A stretch of 35,103 nucleotides of DNA from the NCBI GenBank assembly GCA_948852375.1, contig CAQOYX010000006.1, positions 1-35,103 on the forward strand, written 5' to 3'. A model generated the notes under the pieces. The model made no database searches, was not told where the DNA came from, and saw nothing but the letters and a program-made list of their open reading frames with translations. The translations under genes were made by a program, and so were the position numbers. How positions within the stretch are numbered: position 1 is the first letter of the stretch; every line of letters begins with the position of its first letter. Shown here piece after piece: positions 19,147 through 29,710 of the stretch. Source of the stretch: an uncultured Clostridia bacterium. Lineage in GTDB: Bacteria; Bacillota_A; Clostridia; TANB77; CAG-508.

Positions 19147-20381
19147 TTATCTAATAAGTCTATACCAACTCTCATACAAAAAAGTAGTCATATTCCATAA
19201 ACTAATCTTATCAACATCACTTTTTGCAACAATATTTGAACTACCTACGACCTCTCCGTTAATAGAATAATTTACCTCACCAAGCTTTTGCCCCTTAGAT
19301 ATAGGAGCAACAACGCTATCATCTAAAATAATATCTTGTACTAAATTCTTATCATCCCCCTTTTTAACCAAAGCTCCACAAGAGTTTTCTAGAACTGCAT
19401 CAACAGAATTTGAAACACCTCTATTAACAACAAGAGATTTTACTGTATCACCAGTTTTGCCAAATTCCTTATAAGAATAATTATTAAAGCCATAATCCAA
19501 AAGCTTAGTAGCGCAAGAGAAACGAACTTTAGTATTAGGGGCTTTCATAATAACAGCAATTAAAGACAAACCATCACGAGTAGCCGAAGCGGATAAATTA
19601 TATAAAGCAACAGAGGTAGAACCAGTCTTAAGTCCGAGTTGCACCCTTATAATTTCTAATAAGCTTATTAGTATTAACAAGGCTAGATTTACCGATCACG
19701 TAAACTATCCATCCAAATAGTAGTATATTCAGTAATCTTAGGATGTTTAGTCAAAAGTTCACGAGACATAATAGAAATATCATAAGCAGATGTAACATGA
19801 CCATCCTCATCAATACCATGAGGGTTCTTAAAAGTAGTATCATTCATACCAAGTTCACGAGCCCTAGCATTCATCTGCATAACAAAAGCTTCGCAAGAAC
19901 TTGCCAAATACTCAGCCATAGCAATAGTACAATCATTAGCACTAACAACGCAAATAGCTTTTAGCATCTCATGAACTGTAAGAGTTTCTCGTTGATCAAG
20001 CCAAATTTGTGATCCGCCCATATTACTTGCATTTTCACTACAAGGAATAGGAGTATCTAAAGTAATTCTCCCACTATCAAGAGCCTCCATAATAAGCAAA
20101 ATAGTCATAATCTTAGTAACACTAGCAGGGCGAAGTTTATCATGAATATTATGCTCATACAGAACCTTACCACTATTTTGTTCAATCAAAATAGCAGAGC
20201 CACAATCCAAATTTAAACTATTAGAAGAACTTTCATTAGCATCTGCACTAACGCCTGTAGAAACATCATCATAAGACCACACAGGAACACTATCAGTGGC
20301 AAGTAAAAAAGTAGGCAAACACAAAAAAGACACCAAAAAAATAGAAATAATTTTTACAAACAATTTATAATTCATGCACAT
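19147..20381 (-). CDS. D-alanyl-D-alanine carboxypeptidase (DacF/PBP5 type), two CGG recoding sites
   Basis: A 410-residue secreted penicillin-binding protein that trims pentapeptide stems of peptidoglycan. A signal peptide (IISIFLVSFLCLPTFLLA) is followed by the S11 peptidase domain with SVTK (nucleophile Ser), SAN and KTG motifs, and a C-terminal PBP5-like domain. The zero frame stops at CGG TAA after WMDSLRD. Reading CGGT as Gly230 gives GKSSLVNTNKLIRNYKGAT, and CGGA as Gly249 gives GLKTGST; the second site is just before the catalytic KTG. Both shifts are needed to reach the C-terminal domain and to make the length a multiple of three. GGAGG lies eight bases before the ATG at 20381. Confidence 0.93.
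19633..19636 (-). other. CGGA recoding site 2 (dacF-type gene)
   Basis: Minus strand reads GCA ACT CGG ACT TAA in zero frame; CGGA as Gly249 gives GATGLKTGST, directly before and including the KTG triad. Confidence 0.9.
19691..19694 (-). other. CGGT recoding site 1 (dacF-type gene)
   Basis: Minus strand reads CGT GAT CGG TAA in zero frame; CGGT as Gly230 gives LRDGKSSLVNTN and bypasses the TAA. Confidence 0.9.
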
Positions 20382-20579
20382 ATATTAAACCTCCAAAAAA
20401 GATTAGTAAATAATATGCAAGTAAATCAAATTATAGAATAGAAATCTATAGAAAGAATAAATAGCGTAGAATATATTAACATATTTCACATATCAAAAAC
20501 TACAAAAACAAGACTTACATCTATAACAACATGAACAAATGTAGAATTAATAAAAAACAAAATAAATAATTATAAAATA

Positions 20580-20608
20580 TTGACATGTAGTAGTTATTGC
20601 CATAGAAT
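20580..20608 (+). promoter_or_regulatory. Promoter of the pilin-like gene
   Basis: TTGACA (20580-20585), 17 bases, TAGAAT (20603-20608), about 40 bases before the ATG at 20649. Confidence 0.7.
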
Positions 20609-20648
20609 GTTAATAACGAAGTAAAAAAGAGAAAGGAAACAACAAAAG

Positions 20649-21857
20649 ATGAAAAAATTAGAACAAAACCAAGAAAAAGCAATAACACTAATTTCTCTAG
20701 TAATTACCATAATTGTATTATTAATATTATCAGGAATAGTATTAAATTTTGTTTTAGGAAAAAATGGGATAATACAAAAAGCAGGATATGCAAAAGGAGA
20801 ATATGGAAATTCAGTAAATGTAGAGAAAAATATATTAAATCAATACTCTGCATATATAGAGGAAAACATAGAAGATGATAAAGACGAAAATAATCAAATT
20901 GATAAACCACAAGAAAATAAAGAATTACAAGAATTTAAAACTAAAATAGCTTCAACTATTACAGAATTAGGAATTAAAACATCATCTACACAATCAACAG
21001 AGGATATTATTTCAAATATAAATAAAATGGCAAGTAAAAATTATGAAGAAGGTAAAGAGTCTGATTTGGTATTAGTACAAACAGACTTAAGTTCAAGATA
21101 TGTACAAACAATATCATTATCTAATATAGAAAGTTATGAAAATCTTACAAAAGAAGATGTCATTATAGTTAATAAATATATGACTTATGCCAATACAAAT
21201 GATGGAGAAGGTTATTATACAATTTCTAAAACATATGATAATCAAACAGGAACCTTAACTTTAGGAAAATTAAAGTCATATAACACTAAATGGACATTTT
21301 GGAACGTATATGACTTATACATAATTAAAAGAAAACCAAAAACAATACAAACAAGAGAAGTAACCAAAGTATTAGAAACAGATAACACAGAAAATATAGA
21401 TTTATTACAATTTAAGACTAAATTAGCAGAAGCATTTAAAAATTATGGAATAGAAAACTCAGAAGAAAATTCAATTATAGACAAGACAGCAGAAGAAATG
21501 TCTAATGATTTAAAGCGTATTGCAAGAAAAAAATATGAAGAAGGAATAGCTACATATATGGTTTTAGTGCAAGAAAATTTAAGCTCAAGATATGCCCAAA
21601 CAGCATCAGCGGATAATATAGATCAATATCAAAATTTTACTATTGATAAGTTTCTCATTGTAAATAAAAGTTTAGCATATGCAAGTGGATCTGATGGAGA
21701 AAATATTTTAACTATGACAAAATCATATAATCCATCAACTGGACAACTATCTTTTGGAAAGCAAAAATCATATACTAACGATAAAAATTCATATTGGACA
21801 TTTTATAATACTTATGATGTGTATGCATTAAAAAAGGAAATATTACAGTCTAATTAG
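20649..21857 (+). CDS. Pilin-like surface protein with a duplicated C-terminal domain
   Basis: A 402-residue protein with a type IV pilin-like N-terminus: a short basic leader, then the hydrophobic helix ITLISLVITIIVLLILSGI (residues about 13-31). The usual Gly before the cleavage site is not clear, so processing is uncertain. An acidic linker follows. Residues about 97-230 and 255-400 are two copies of one domain: both contain a K-Y-EEG element, VLVQ-LSSRY-QT, a Y-N/F-T segment, VNK-Y/L-YA, and a W-TF/WN-YD-Y ending. I do not recognise the repeated domain. The gene precedes the pyrimidine operon by 140 bases but is probably unrelated to it. Confidence 0.75.
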   Translation: MKKLEQNQEKAITLISLVITIIVLLILSGIVLNFVLGKNGIIQKAGYAKGEYGNSVNVEKNILNQYSAYIEENIEDDKDENNQIDKPQENKELQEFKTKIASTITELGIKTSSTQSTEDIISNINKMASKNYEEGKESDLVLVQTDLSSRYVQTISLSNIESYENLTKEDVIIVNKYMTYANTNDGEGYYTISKTYDNQTGTLTLGKLKSYNTKWTFWNVYDLYIIKRKPKTIQTREVTKVLETDNTENIDLLQFKTKLAEAFKNYGIENSEENSIIDKTAEEMSNDLKRIARKKYEEGIATYMVLVQENLSSRYAQTASADNIDQYQNFTIDKFLIVNKSLAYASGSDGENILTMTKSYNPSTGQLSFGKQKSYTNDKNSYWTFYNTYDVYALKKEILQSN

Positions 21858-21997
21858 CTAAGAAACCATTATATAGAAACAATTCCTCTGAAATAATCCA
21901 TGGTTAAAAAAATTTGCACCAACAATTCATAAAAAACTTGCAAAAGCCTACGGAAAATGATAAAATAAAAAAAATAAAAAAGGGAGGAATTATAAAG

Positions 21998-23273
21998 ATG
22001 AAAGTTCTACTAAAAAATGGAACAGTAATTGACTATGTATCAGGAATAAACGAAAAAATGGACATACTAATTGAAAACGACAAAATATTAAAACTAGAAA
22101 AACAAATTAATGAAAATGCAGACAAAACAATAGAATGTACAGGATTATCTATTATGCCAGGAATGATAGATATGCATTGTCATTTAAGAGAACCAGGTTA
22201 CGAATACAAAGAAACAATACAAACAGGATCAGAAAGTGCTGTTAAAGGAGGGTATACAACAATTTGTCCAATGCCAAATACAAAACCAACTCCTGATAGC
22301 ACTATTGTTTTGTCCAGAATAATAGAAGAAGCAAAAAGAGTAAACCTATGTAATGTTTTACCATTTGCAAGTGTAACTGTACGGAGAAAAAGGAGAAGAA
22401 CTTGTAAATTTTAGTGAGTTAAAAAAAACAGGAGCAATTGCATTTTCAGACGATGGAATGCCAGTTGAAAATGCAAAAATGATAAGAGAAGCAATGATTG
22501 AAACAAATAAAATAGGAAGTTTTGTATCAGAACACTGTGAAGAAAAATCAGTATCAAAAGGAGCAATAAATGCAGGTAGTGTAGCTGAAAAATTAGGAGT
22601 AGAAGGAGTATTACCAGAAGCAGAAGAAATAATGGCAGCAAGAGATATAGTAATAGCAGAAACAAACAATCTACATACACATATATGCCACATAAGTACC
22701 TCTACATCAGTAAACATGATAAGAGATGCAAAAAAACGTGGTGTAAAAGTAACATGTGAAACATGTCCACACTATTACAGCTTTACAGAAGAAGAAGTCC
22801 TAACATCAAGAACAAATGCAAAAATGAATCCACCACTAAGAACAAAAAAAGACCAAGAAGCAATAATACAAGGACTAAAAGATGGAACAATAGATGCAAT
22901 AATAACAGACCATGCACCACATTCTGAAGAAGAAAAGCAAAAAGACCTAAGCCAAGCACCAAATGGAATAATAGGATTTGAAACAGCACTTGCAGCTACT
23001 ATAACAAACCTAGTAGATAAAAACCACATAACATATCAAGACTTAGTAAAACTAATGTCATACAACCCAAGCAAACTATTAGGACTAAAACAAAAAGGGC
23101 AAATAAAGCAAGGATATGATGCAGACTTAACAATATTTGACCCTAACATAGAATACACATACCAAAAAGAAAGCATAGTATCAAAATCAAAAAACACACC
23201 ATTTATAGGAAAAAAATTAAAAGGACAAGTAGTATACACAATAGTAGGTGGAAGAATAGTATATGAAAGATAA
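21998..23273 (+). CDS. pyrC: Dihydroorotase, one CGG recoding site
   Basis: A 424-residue class I dihydroorotase, which closes carbamoyl-aspartate to dihydroorotate. The metal-binding motif DMHCHLREPG lies at about residue 60, with further ligands in the HCE, HICHIST and ITDHAPH regions. The zero frame reaches ASVTV, then CGG, and stops 10 codons later. Reading CGGA at 22382 as Gly129 gives VGEKGEELVNFSELKKTGA, matching the family's ITKGxxGEEL region residue for residue, and continues to 23273. AGGGAGG precedes the ATG at 21998. First gene of a pyrC-pyrF-pyrK-CYTH-pyrD operon. Confidence 0.95.
22382..22385 (+). other. CGGA recoding site (pyrC)
   Basis: Reads ACT GTA CGG AGA in zero frame; CGGA as Gly129 restores the dihydroorotase sequence with no residue gained or lost. 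Confidence 0.9.
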
Positions 23274-23276
23274 ACA

Positions 23277-23415
23277 TTATAATTCATAGTCAACTTTTAA
23301 AGTTCGCTTTATCTTACTGGATGTTGGACATTTTCACCGCTCGACAGGCTCGCAAAGTGAAAAGTATAACACTTCGTGTTGCTACTTTTTTACTATAAAT
23401 TGCTATGAATTGTAA
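23277..23415. repeat. MITE-like element between pyrC and pyrF
   Basis: AATTCATAG (23281-23289) and CTATGAATT (23403-23411) are perfect terminal inverted repeats with near-matching flanks (TTATAATT and AATTGTAA). Inside are TTTTCAC/GTGAAAA and ACACTTCGTGTT-type hairpins and locally higher GC. No ORF. The pyrF ribosome site begins about 15 bases after the right repeat. Confidence 0.6.
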
Positions 23416-23443
23416 AAAACTAACAAATAAAGGAGAAAGAACA

Positions 23444-24382
23444 ATGCAAAATGTGATGGATAAACTAATAAATAAAATAAAAGCAATGAACAATCCTACA
23501 GTAATAGGAATAGACCCAGGATATGATAAACTACCAAACTGTATTAAAGAAAAATACGAAAACAATATAGAAGGAGTATGTAAAGGAATATTAGAATTTA
23601 ACAAAAATTTAATAGATGCAACATATGATATAATTCCAGCAGTAAAAATAAACAATGCTTTTTATGAAATGTTTGGAATACAAGGAATAGAAATATTTAA
23701 ACAAACATGTGAATATGCAAAACAAAAAAACATGATAGTAATGTCAGATGCCAAAAGAGGAGATATAGGCTCAACAGCAGAAAGCTATTCAAATGCTTAC
23801 ATAGGAAAAACACCAATAGGAGAAAATAAGGAAAGTATATTTGATGTAGACTTTATAACAATCAACCCATACTTAGGAATAGACGGAATAAAACCATTTA
23901 TAGAAGACTGCAAAAAATATGGAAAAGGAATATTCATAATAGACAAAACATCAAACCCATCATCAGGAGACTTGCAAGACTTAAAGCTAGAAAATGGAAA
24001 AACAATATATGAAGAAGTAGCAACACTAATAGAAAAATGGGGAGAAGAACTAAGAGGAGAATATGGATACAGCAGTGTATCTAGTGTAGTAGGAGCAACA
24101 TACCCAGAACAACTAAAAACACTTAGAAAATTAGCACCACACACATTCTTTCTAATACCAGGATACGGTGCACAAGGAGGAATTGCAAGCGACATAGCAC
24201 TAGGGTTTGACCAAAATGGAATAGGAGGCATAGTAAACGCTTCAAGAAGCCTAATGTGTGCATACAAAAAAGAAGAATGGAAAGAAAAATTTAAAGAAGA
24301 AGAATATGCCCAAGCAACAAGACATGAAGCAATAAGAATGAGAGATGAATTAAATGAGGCAATCAAAAATAAAATAAATTAG
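23444..24382 (+). CDS. pyrF: Orotidine 5'-phosphate decarboxylase (type 2)
   Basis: A 312-residue decarboxylase that converts OMP to UMP. The catalytic motif VMSDAKRGDIGSTA lies at about residue 103, and the phosphate-binding end IPGYGAQGG at about 240. The length is typical of the longer type 2 family. I chose the ATG at 23444 because AAAGGAGAAAG precedes it; an upstream ATG at 23405 lies in the repeat element. GGA TAC GGT shows CGG across codons without shift. Confidence 0.95.
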   Translation: MQNVMDKLINKIKAMNNPTVIGIDPGYDKLPNCIKEKYENNIEGVCKGILEFNKNLIDATYDIIPAVKINNAFYEMFGIQGIEIFKQTCEYAKQKNMIVMSDAKRGDIGSTAESYSNAYIGKTPIGENKESIFDVDFITINPYLGIDGIKPFIEDCKKYGKGIFIIDKTSNPSSGDLQDLKLENGKTIYEEVATLIEKWGEELRGEYGYSSVSSVVGATYPEQLKTLRKLAPHTFFLIPGYGAQGGIASDIALGFDQNGIGGIVNASRSLMCAYKKEEWKEKFKEEEYAQATRHEAIRMRDELNEAIKNKIN

Positions 24383-24383
24383 C

Positions 24384-24460
24384 ATTAAAGAACCACCAGT
24401 CAGTTTCGCTGACAGCCCCTTGAGAGTATTGAAACCTTTACTCTCTTGAAGTGGATGGCA
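24384..24460. repeat. Hairpin-rich intergenic repeat between pyrF and pyrK
   Basis: GTCAG and CTGAC flank TTTCG, and GAGAGTA pairs with TACTCTC around TTGAAACCTT. CCACCAGTCAG...GACAGCCCC resembles dispersed GC-rich repeats of gut Clostridia. No T-run, so transcription of the operon can pass through. Confidence 0.5.
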
Positions 24461-24493
24461 TATACCAAAACTAAGAAAAGGAGAGAAAATGAC

Positions 24494-25288
24494 ATGAAAA
24501 TAAATTGCAAAGCAGAAATTTTAGAAATAGAAAAATTAAAACAAGATATATACAAATTCAGCATAAAAGCAGAAGAAATAGTAAAATCAGCAAAACCAGG
24601 ACAATTCATAGAAATTAGAGTAGTAGATGCAATAGAACCATTACTAAGACGCCCAATAAGCATTTATAACTTAAGAAAAGAAGAAGGAATCCTAGAATTC
24701 ATATTCCAAGTAAAAGGGAAAGGAACCGAATTACTTGCAGATAGAAAAGTAGGAGAAAAACTAGATATAATAGGACCGATTGGATACGGGACATTCAGTA
24801 TAAAAGAGTACAAAAAAGTAGCAATAATAGGTGGAGGAATAGGAATATTCCCACTATATGAACTAGCAAAAGAACTAAAAAAAGAAACAAACACAAAAGT
24901 ACATACATACATAGGATTTAGAACAAAAGACCTAATTACACTAGAAGAAGAATTTAAAAACGTATCAGATAAACTAACAATAACAACAGACGACGGAAGC
25001 TACGGAATACAAGGTTTTGCAATAAACGAACTAAAAAAAGACAGCCAAAAAGAAACCCTAGATAAAATATACGCATGTGGTCCCCTACCAATGCTAAAAG
25101 CAGTACAAGCTTATGCAAAAGAGCAAAACATACCATGTGAAATATCACTAGAACAAAAAATGGCATGTGGAATAGGAGCATGCTTAGGTTGTGCAGTAAA
25201 AACAGCAAAAAGCCCAGCAGATGCACCAGTATATTGGCATGTATGCAAAGCAGGACCAGTATTTAACGCAAATGACGTAGAAATCTAA
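24494..25288 (+). CDS. pyrK: Dihydroorotate dehydrogenase electron-transfer subunit
   Basis: A 264-residue flavoprotein that passes electrons from the PyrD type 1B subunit to NAD. The FAD-binding RRPISIYN motif is at about residue 56, the NAD-binding glycine-rich GGGIGIFPLYELAK at about 115, and the [2Fe-2S] ligands are CGIGACLGC plus a fourth Cys in WHVCKAGPVF. AGGAGAGAAA precedes the ATG at 24494. It forms a pair with pyrD but is separated from it by a CYTH gene. Confidence 0.95.
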   Translation: MKINCKAEILEIEKLKQDIYKFSIKAEEIVKSAKPGQFIEIRVVDAIEPLLRRPISIYNLRKEEGILEFIFQVKGKGTELLADRKVGEKLDIIGPIGYGTFSIKEYKKVAIIGGGIGIFPLYELAKELKKETNTKVHTYIGFRTKDLITLEEEFKNVSDKLTITTDDGSYGIQGFAINELKKDSQKETLDKIYACGPLPMLKAVQAYAKEQNIPCEISLEQKMACGIGACLGCAVKTAKSPADAPVYWHVCKAGPVFNANDVEI

Positions 25289-25329
25289 AAATATACAATT
25301 TTAAACAATTAAAAGGAGGAACAAGGATT

Positions 25330-25866
25330 ATGAACACAGAATATGTAGAACATGAAATAAAAGTTTTAAATGTCGACATAAATCAGGTAAAAGAAAAGCT
25401 AGAAGAATTAGGTGCAAAGAAAGTTTATGAAGATGAAAGAAAGTTTACAGTTTTAGACAATGAAAATGGAGATTATTTAAAGCAAGACAAATTAATTAGA
25501 ATTACAGAAGAAGGAAGCGTAAAAGTTTCAATTCACATTAATAATAGCAAACCAAAAATAAAAGAAGCAATAAAATATAAAGCTAGTAGAGTAAAAGAAC
25601 AATTAGACTTCTTTTTAGCAATTGGTTTGAAGCCAATTGCTAAAGCAAAAGCACAAAGAATCTCTTATGAATTAGGAGATATTGATTTTGATATAGATGA
25701 TTTTTATAAAATACCACCATATTTAGAAATAGATATAGAAAATGTTGATAATTACCAAGAATTATTAAAAAAATTAGGATTAGAAAATCATGAAGTAGTA
25801 AAAATGGGAACAGAAGCAATTTTTGAACATTATGGACTTAATTATTTTGAAGAATATAAAGTATAG
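25330..25866 (+). CDS. CYTH-domain protein (class IV adenylyl cyclase/thiamine-triphosphatase fold)
   Basis: A 178-residue protein with the N-terminal EHEIK (ExExK) metal-triphosphate motif of the CYTH superfamily and matching later acidic strands ([17 protein letters not shown]). CYTH enzymes act on triphosphates: cyclases, thiamine triphosphatases and tripolyphosphatases; which applies here cannot be told. It sits 41 bases after pyrK and 14 before pyrD, with its own AAAAGGAGG. Its place inside the pyr operon is unusual and may be incidental or concern nucleotide pools (inference). No zero-frame CGG. Confidence 0.85.
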   Translation: MNTEYVEHEIKVLNVDINQVKEKLEELGAKKVYEDERKFTVLDNENGDYLKQDKLIRITEEGSVKVSIHINNSKPKIKEAIKYKASRVKEQLDFFLAIGLKPIAKAKAQRISYELGDIDFDIDDFYKIPPYLEIDIENVDNYQELLKKLGLENHEVVKMGTEAIFEHYGLNYFEEYKV

Positions 25867-25880
25867 AAAAGGAGAAAAAT

Positions 25881-26791
25881 ATGAATACAAGTGTTAACCT
25901 AGCAGGAATAAAAATGAAAAATCCAGTAACAGTAGCATCAGGCACATTTGGATACGGAAGAGAATTCGAAGAATTCATAGACCTAAACAAACTAGGAGGA
26001 ATCTGCACAAAAGGAACCTCACTAAAACCAAAAGCAGGAAACAAACCACCAAGAGTGTATGAAACAACGTGTCGGAATGTTAAACGCAATAGGACTTCAA
26101 AACCCAGGAGTAAAATACTTCATGAAAAACGACTTACCATACTTAAAAAAATTTAATACCGCAATAATAGTAAACGCATGCGGAAGCTCAATAGATGAAT
26201 ATGTAGAACTTGCAAAAGTACTAAACACATTAGACATAGACGGAGTAGAGCTAAACCTATCATGTCCAAACGTAAAACAAGGATGTATGGCATTTGGAAC
26301 AACATATGAAGGAGTAAAAGAAGTAACAAGCAAGGTAAGAAAAGTATTAGACAAACCACTAATAGTGAAACTAACGCCAAACGTAACAAATATTGTTGAA
26401 CCAGCACGTGGTGCAGAAGACGCAGGAGCAGACGGAATATCACTAATAAACACCTTACTTGGAATGAGCATAGATATACACAAAAGAAAACCACACCTAG
26501 CAAACAACATGGGAGGACTATCAGGACCTGCAATAAAACCAGTAGGAGTAAGAATGGTATACCAAGCCTACAAAGCAGTAAAAATACCAATACTAGGTTT
26601 AGGAGGAATAGTAACTCGGGGATGATGCAATAGAATACATGTTAGCAGGAGCAAGTGCAATATCCGTAGGAACCGGAAACTTCATTTCACCAGATGTATC
26701 TATAAAAGTAATAGAAGGAATAGAAGAATATATGAAAAAATATAATATAGATGATATAAACAGTATAGTAGGAAAAGTCGAAATGAATTAA
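25881..26791 (+). CDS. pyrD: Dihydroorotate dehydrogenase type 1B, two CGG recoding sites
   Basis: A 302-residue FMN enzyme that oxidises dihydroorotate to orotate with PyrK. Key parts: [37 protein letters not shown], the active-site Cys in NLSCPN (about residue 130) and the FMN-phosphate region LGLGGIVTG...ISVGT. The zero frame runs into CGG after YETTC; CGGA as Gly65 gives [17 protein letters not shown] second CGG after GGIVT is followed by a TGA two codons later; CGGG as Gly246 gives [20 protein letters not shown]. Both Gly are conserved positions in the family. Two skipped bases make the length a multiple of three. Confidence 0.95.
26073..26076 (+). other. CGGA recoding site 1 (pyrD)
   Basis: Reads ACG TGT CGG AAT in zero frame; CGGA as Gly65 restores [16 protein letters not shown]. 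Confidence 0.92.
26617..26620 (+). other. CGGG recoding site 2 (pyrD)
   Basis: Reads GTA ACT CGG GGA TGA in zero frame; CGGG as Gly246 restores [13 protein letters not shown]. It is the only site whose Gly codon is GGG. Confidence 0.92.
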
Positions 26792-26883
26792 AGGAAGAGG
26801 TTTTTCTATAAATAAATTTTAAGAAAAATTAATAACATTTACGCACAACTGCTATAAATTATTTAACAATAGGAATAAAATTA

Positions 26884-26922
26884 AACAAAGTGAAGAAATA
26901 AAATTATTCTTCACTTTGTTAT
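26884..26922. terminator. Bidirectional terminator after pyrD
   Basis: AACAAAGTGAAGAA and TTCTTCACTTTGTT form a perfect 14-bp stem around ATAAAATTA. It serves pyrD and the convergent LPxTG gene. The stretch 26792-26883 shows nothing else. Confidence 0.85.
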
Positions 26923-26946
26923 TTCATATATATGATTGCTATTAAC

Positions 26947-28344
<1,398 letters not shown>

Positions 28345-28408
28345 TTAATTTTCACCTCCTTTTTAATTTGTAAATTATAGTTAACTTATATCAAAAATAT
28401 TCGAAAAA

Positions 28409-28465
28409 TGTCAACAAATGTCATGAATTGTCATTGTAATTTAACAAATGTAATAATTTTGTAAT
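28409..28465. promoter_or_regulatory. Phased TGTCA and TGTAAT repeats upstream of LPxTG gene
   Basis: TGTCA occurs at 28409, 28419 and 28429 (10-base period), TGTAAT at 28435, 28449 and 28460. On the transcribed strand TGACA and TTACA repeats lie just upstream of a weak -35 for a TATAAT at 28374-28379. The layout suggests an activator bound to one DNA face. AACAAATGTAATA here is also present upstream of the DUF975 gene (3979-3991 region). Confidence 0.45.
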
Positions 28466-28561
28466 ATTTTTTTATTGCAATTATTTTTACAAAATCATAG
28501 AAAAAAACATAACAAAGGAATATAATAATAAACAAAGTAAAAAATATAAGAAGGTGATAGT

Positions 28562-29512
28562 ATGGTGAAAATATATAACTCTAGCATAGAAACAAACGAA
28601 TTAAAGCAAGCAAGCAAAATTTCAAAAGGAAGTTGGATAAATATGATAAATCCAACAAAGGACGAAATAAAAGATGTATGTAGAAAAGTCCAAATACAAG
28701 AAGACTTTATAAAATATGCATTAGATTACGAAGAAAAAGCAAGAATAGATGAAGAAGAAGAGGATGGAACAACTCTATTTTTAATAGATGTTCCAGTAAT
28801 GGAAAAAGAAAACAATGAAGAAATACATTCTACAATGCCACTTGGAATGATAGTAGTACGAGATGACTATTTTTTAACTATATCATTAAAAGAAAATAGA
28901 ATAATAGAAGAGTTAGAAAAAAATAAAAAAAATATGGTAACAACATATAAAAAAAGCAGAATGATATTACAAATATTTTATAAAAATGCAGAAATATACC
29001 TAGAAGAACTAAAAAAAATAAATATAGAAAAAGAAAAAGCTGAAAAAGAACTAAATAGTTCTATGAAAAACAAAGAATTACTAAAAATGTTAGCACTAGA
29101 AAAAAGTCTTGTATATTTTACAACATCACTAAAATCAAATGAAGTAGTAATGGAGAAAACCCTAAGAGGAAAGATACTAAAACTATATAATGAAGACGAA
29201 GACATACTAGAAGATGCTATAATAGAAAACAAACAAGCAATAGAAATGGCCAAAATATACAGTGATATACTAAGTGGAACTATGGATGCATATGCATCAA
29301 TAATATCAAATAATTTAAACATAGTAATGAAAGTATTAACAACAATAACAATCATACTATCAATACCAACAATAATAGGAAGCTATTGGGGAATGAATGT
29401 ACAAGTACCACTTGCAAACAACCCATATGGATTTTATATAGTAATAGGAATTACAATGTTAGTGGGAATAATAACATATATAATATTTAAAAAAAGAAAT
29501 ATGTTAAATTAA
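28562..29512 (+). CDS. corA: CorA-family magnesium/divalent cation channel
   Basis: A 316-residue inner-membrane channel. The large cytoplasmic N-terminal domain (about 1-250) ends in a long helix; two C-terminal membrane segments follow (about 258-278 and 290-310) with the selectivity motif YWGMN between them, the GMN signature of CorA. The C-terminus is basic (KKRNMLN). AAGAAGGTGATAGT precedes the ATG. The 217-base gap before it holds repeats that belong to the divergent LPxTG gene. No zero-frame CGG. Confidence 0.94.
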   Translation: MVKIYNSSIETNELKQASKISKGSWINMINPTKDEIKDVCRKVQIQEDFIKYALDYEEKARIDEEEEDGTTLFLIDVPVMEKENNEEIHSTMPLGMIVVRDDYFLTISLKENRIIEELEKNKKNMVTTYKKSRMILQIFYKNAEIYLEELKKINIEKEKAEKELNSSMKNKELLKMLALEKSLVYFTTSLKSNEVVMEKTLRGKILKLYNEDEDILEDAIIENKQAIEMAKIYSDILSGTMDAYASIISNNLNIVMKVLTTITIILSIPTIIGSYWGMNVQVPLANNPYGFYIVIGITMLVGIITYIIFKKRNMLN

Positions 29513-29710
29513 TGAATTAATACAGTCATTCAGAGAGAAATGAAAAATTTTTAAATTGTTTAAATTTTATAATAGTGAAAGAAAAAAATTATTATACATA
29601 ATAAAAAATTATAATTTCCAAAAAGTATAAAAATAAAAAAGAATAAAAAAAGTAAAAAGACAAATAATAATAGAGGAAAAACGAATTAATAAAAAAAGGA
29701 GTGAAAGCAC

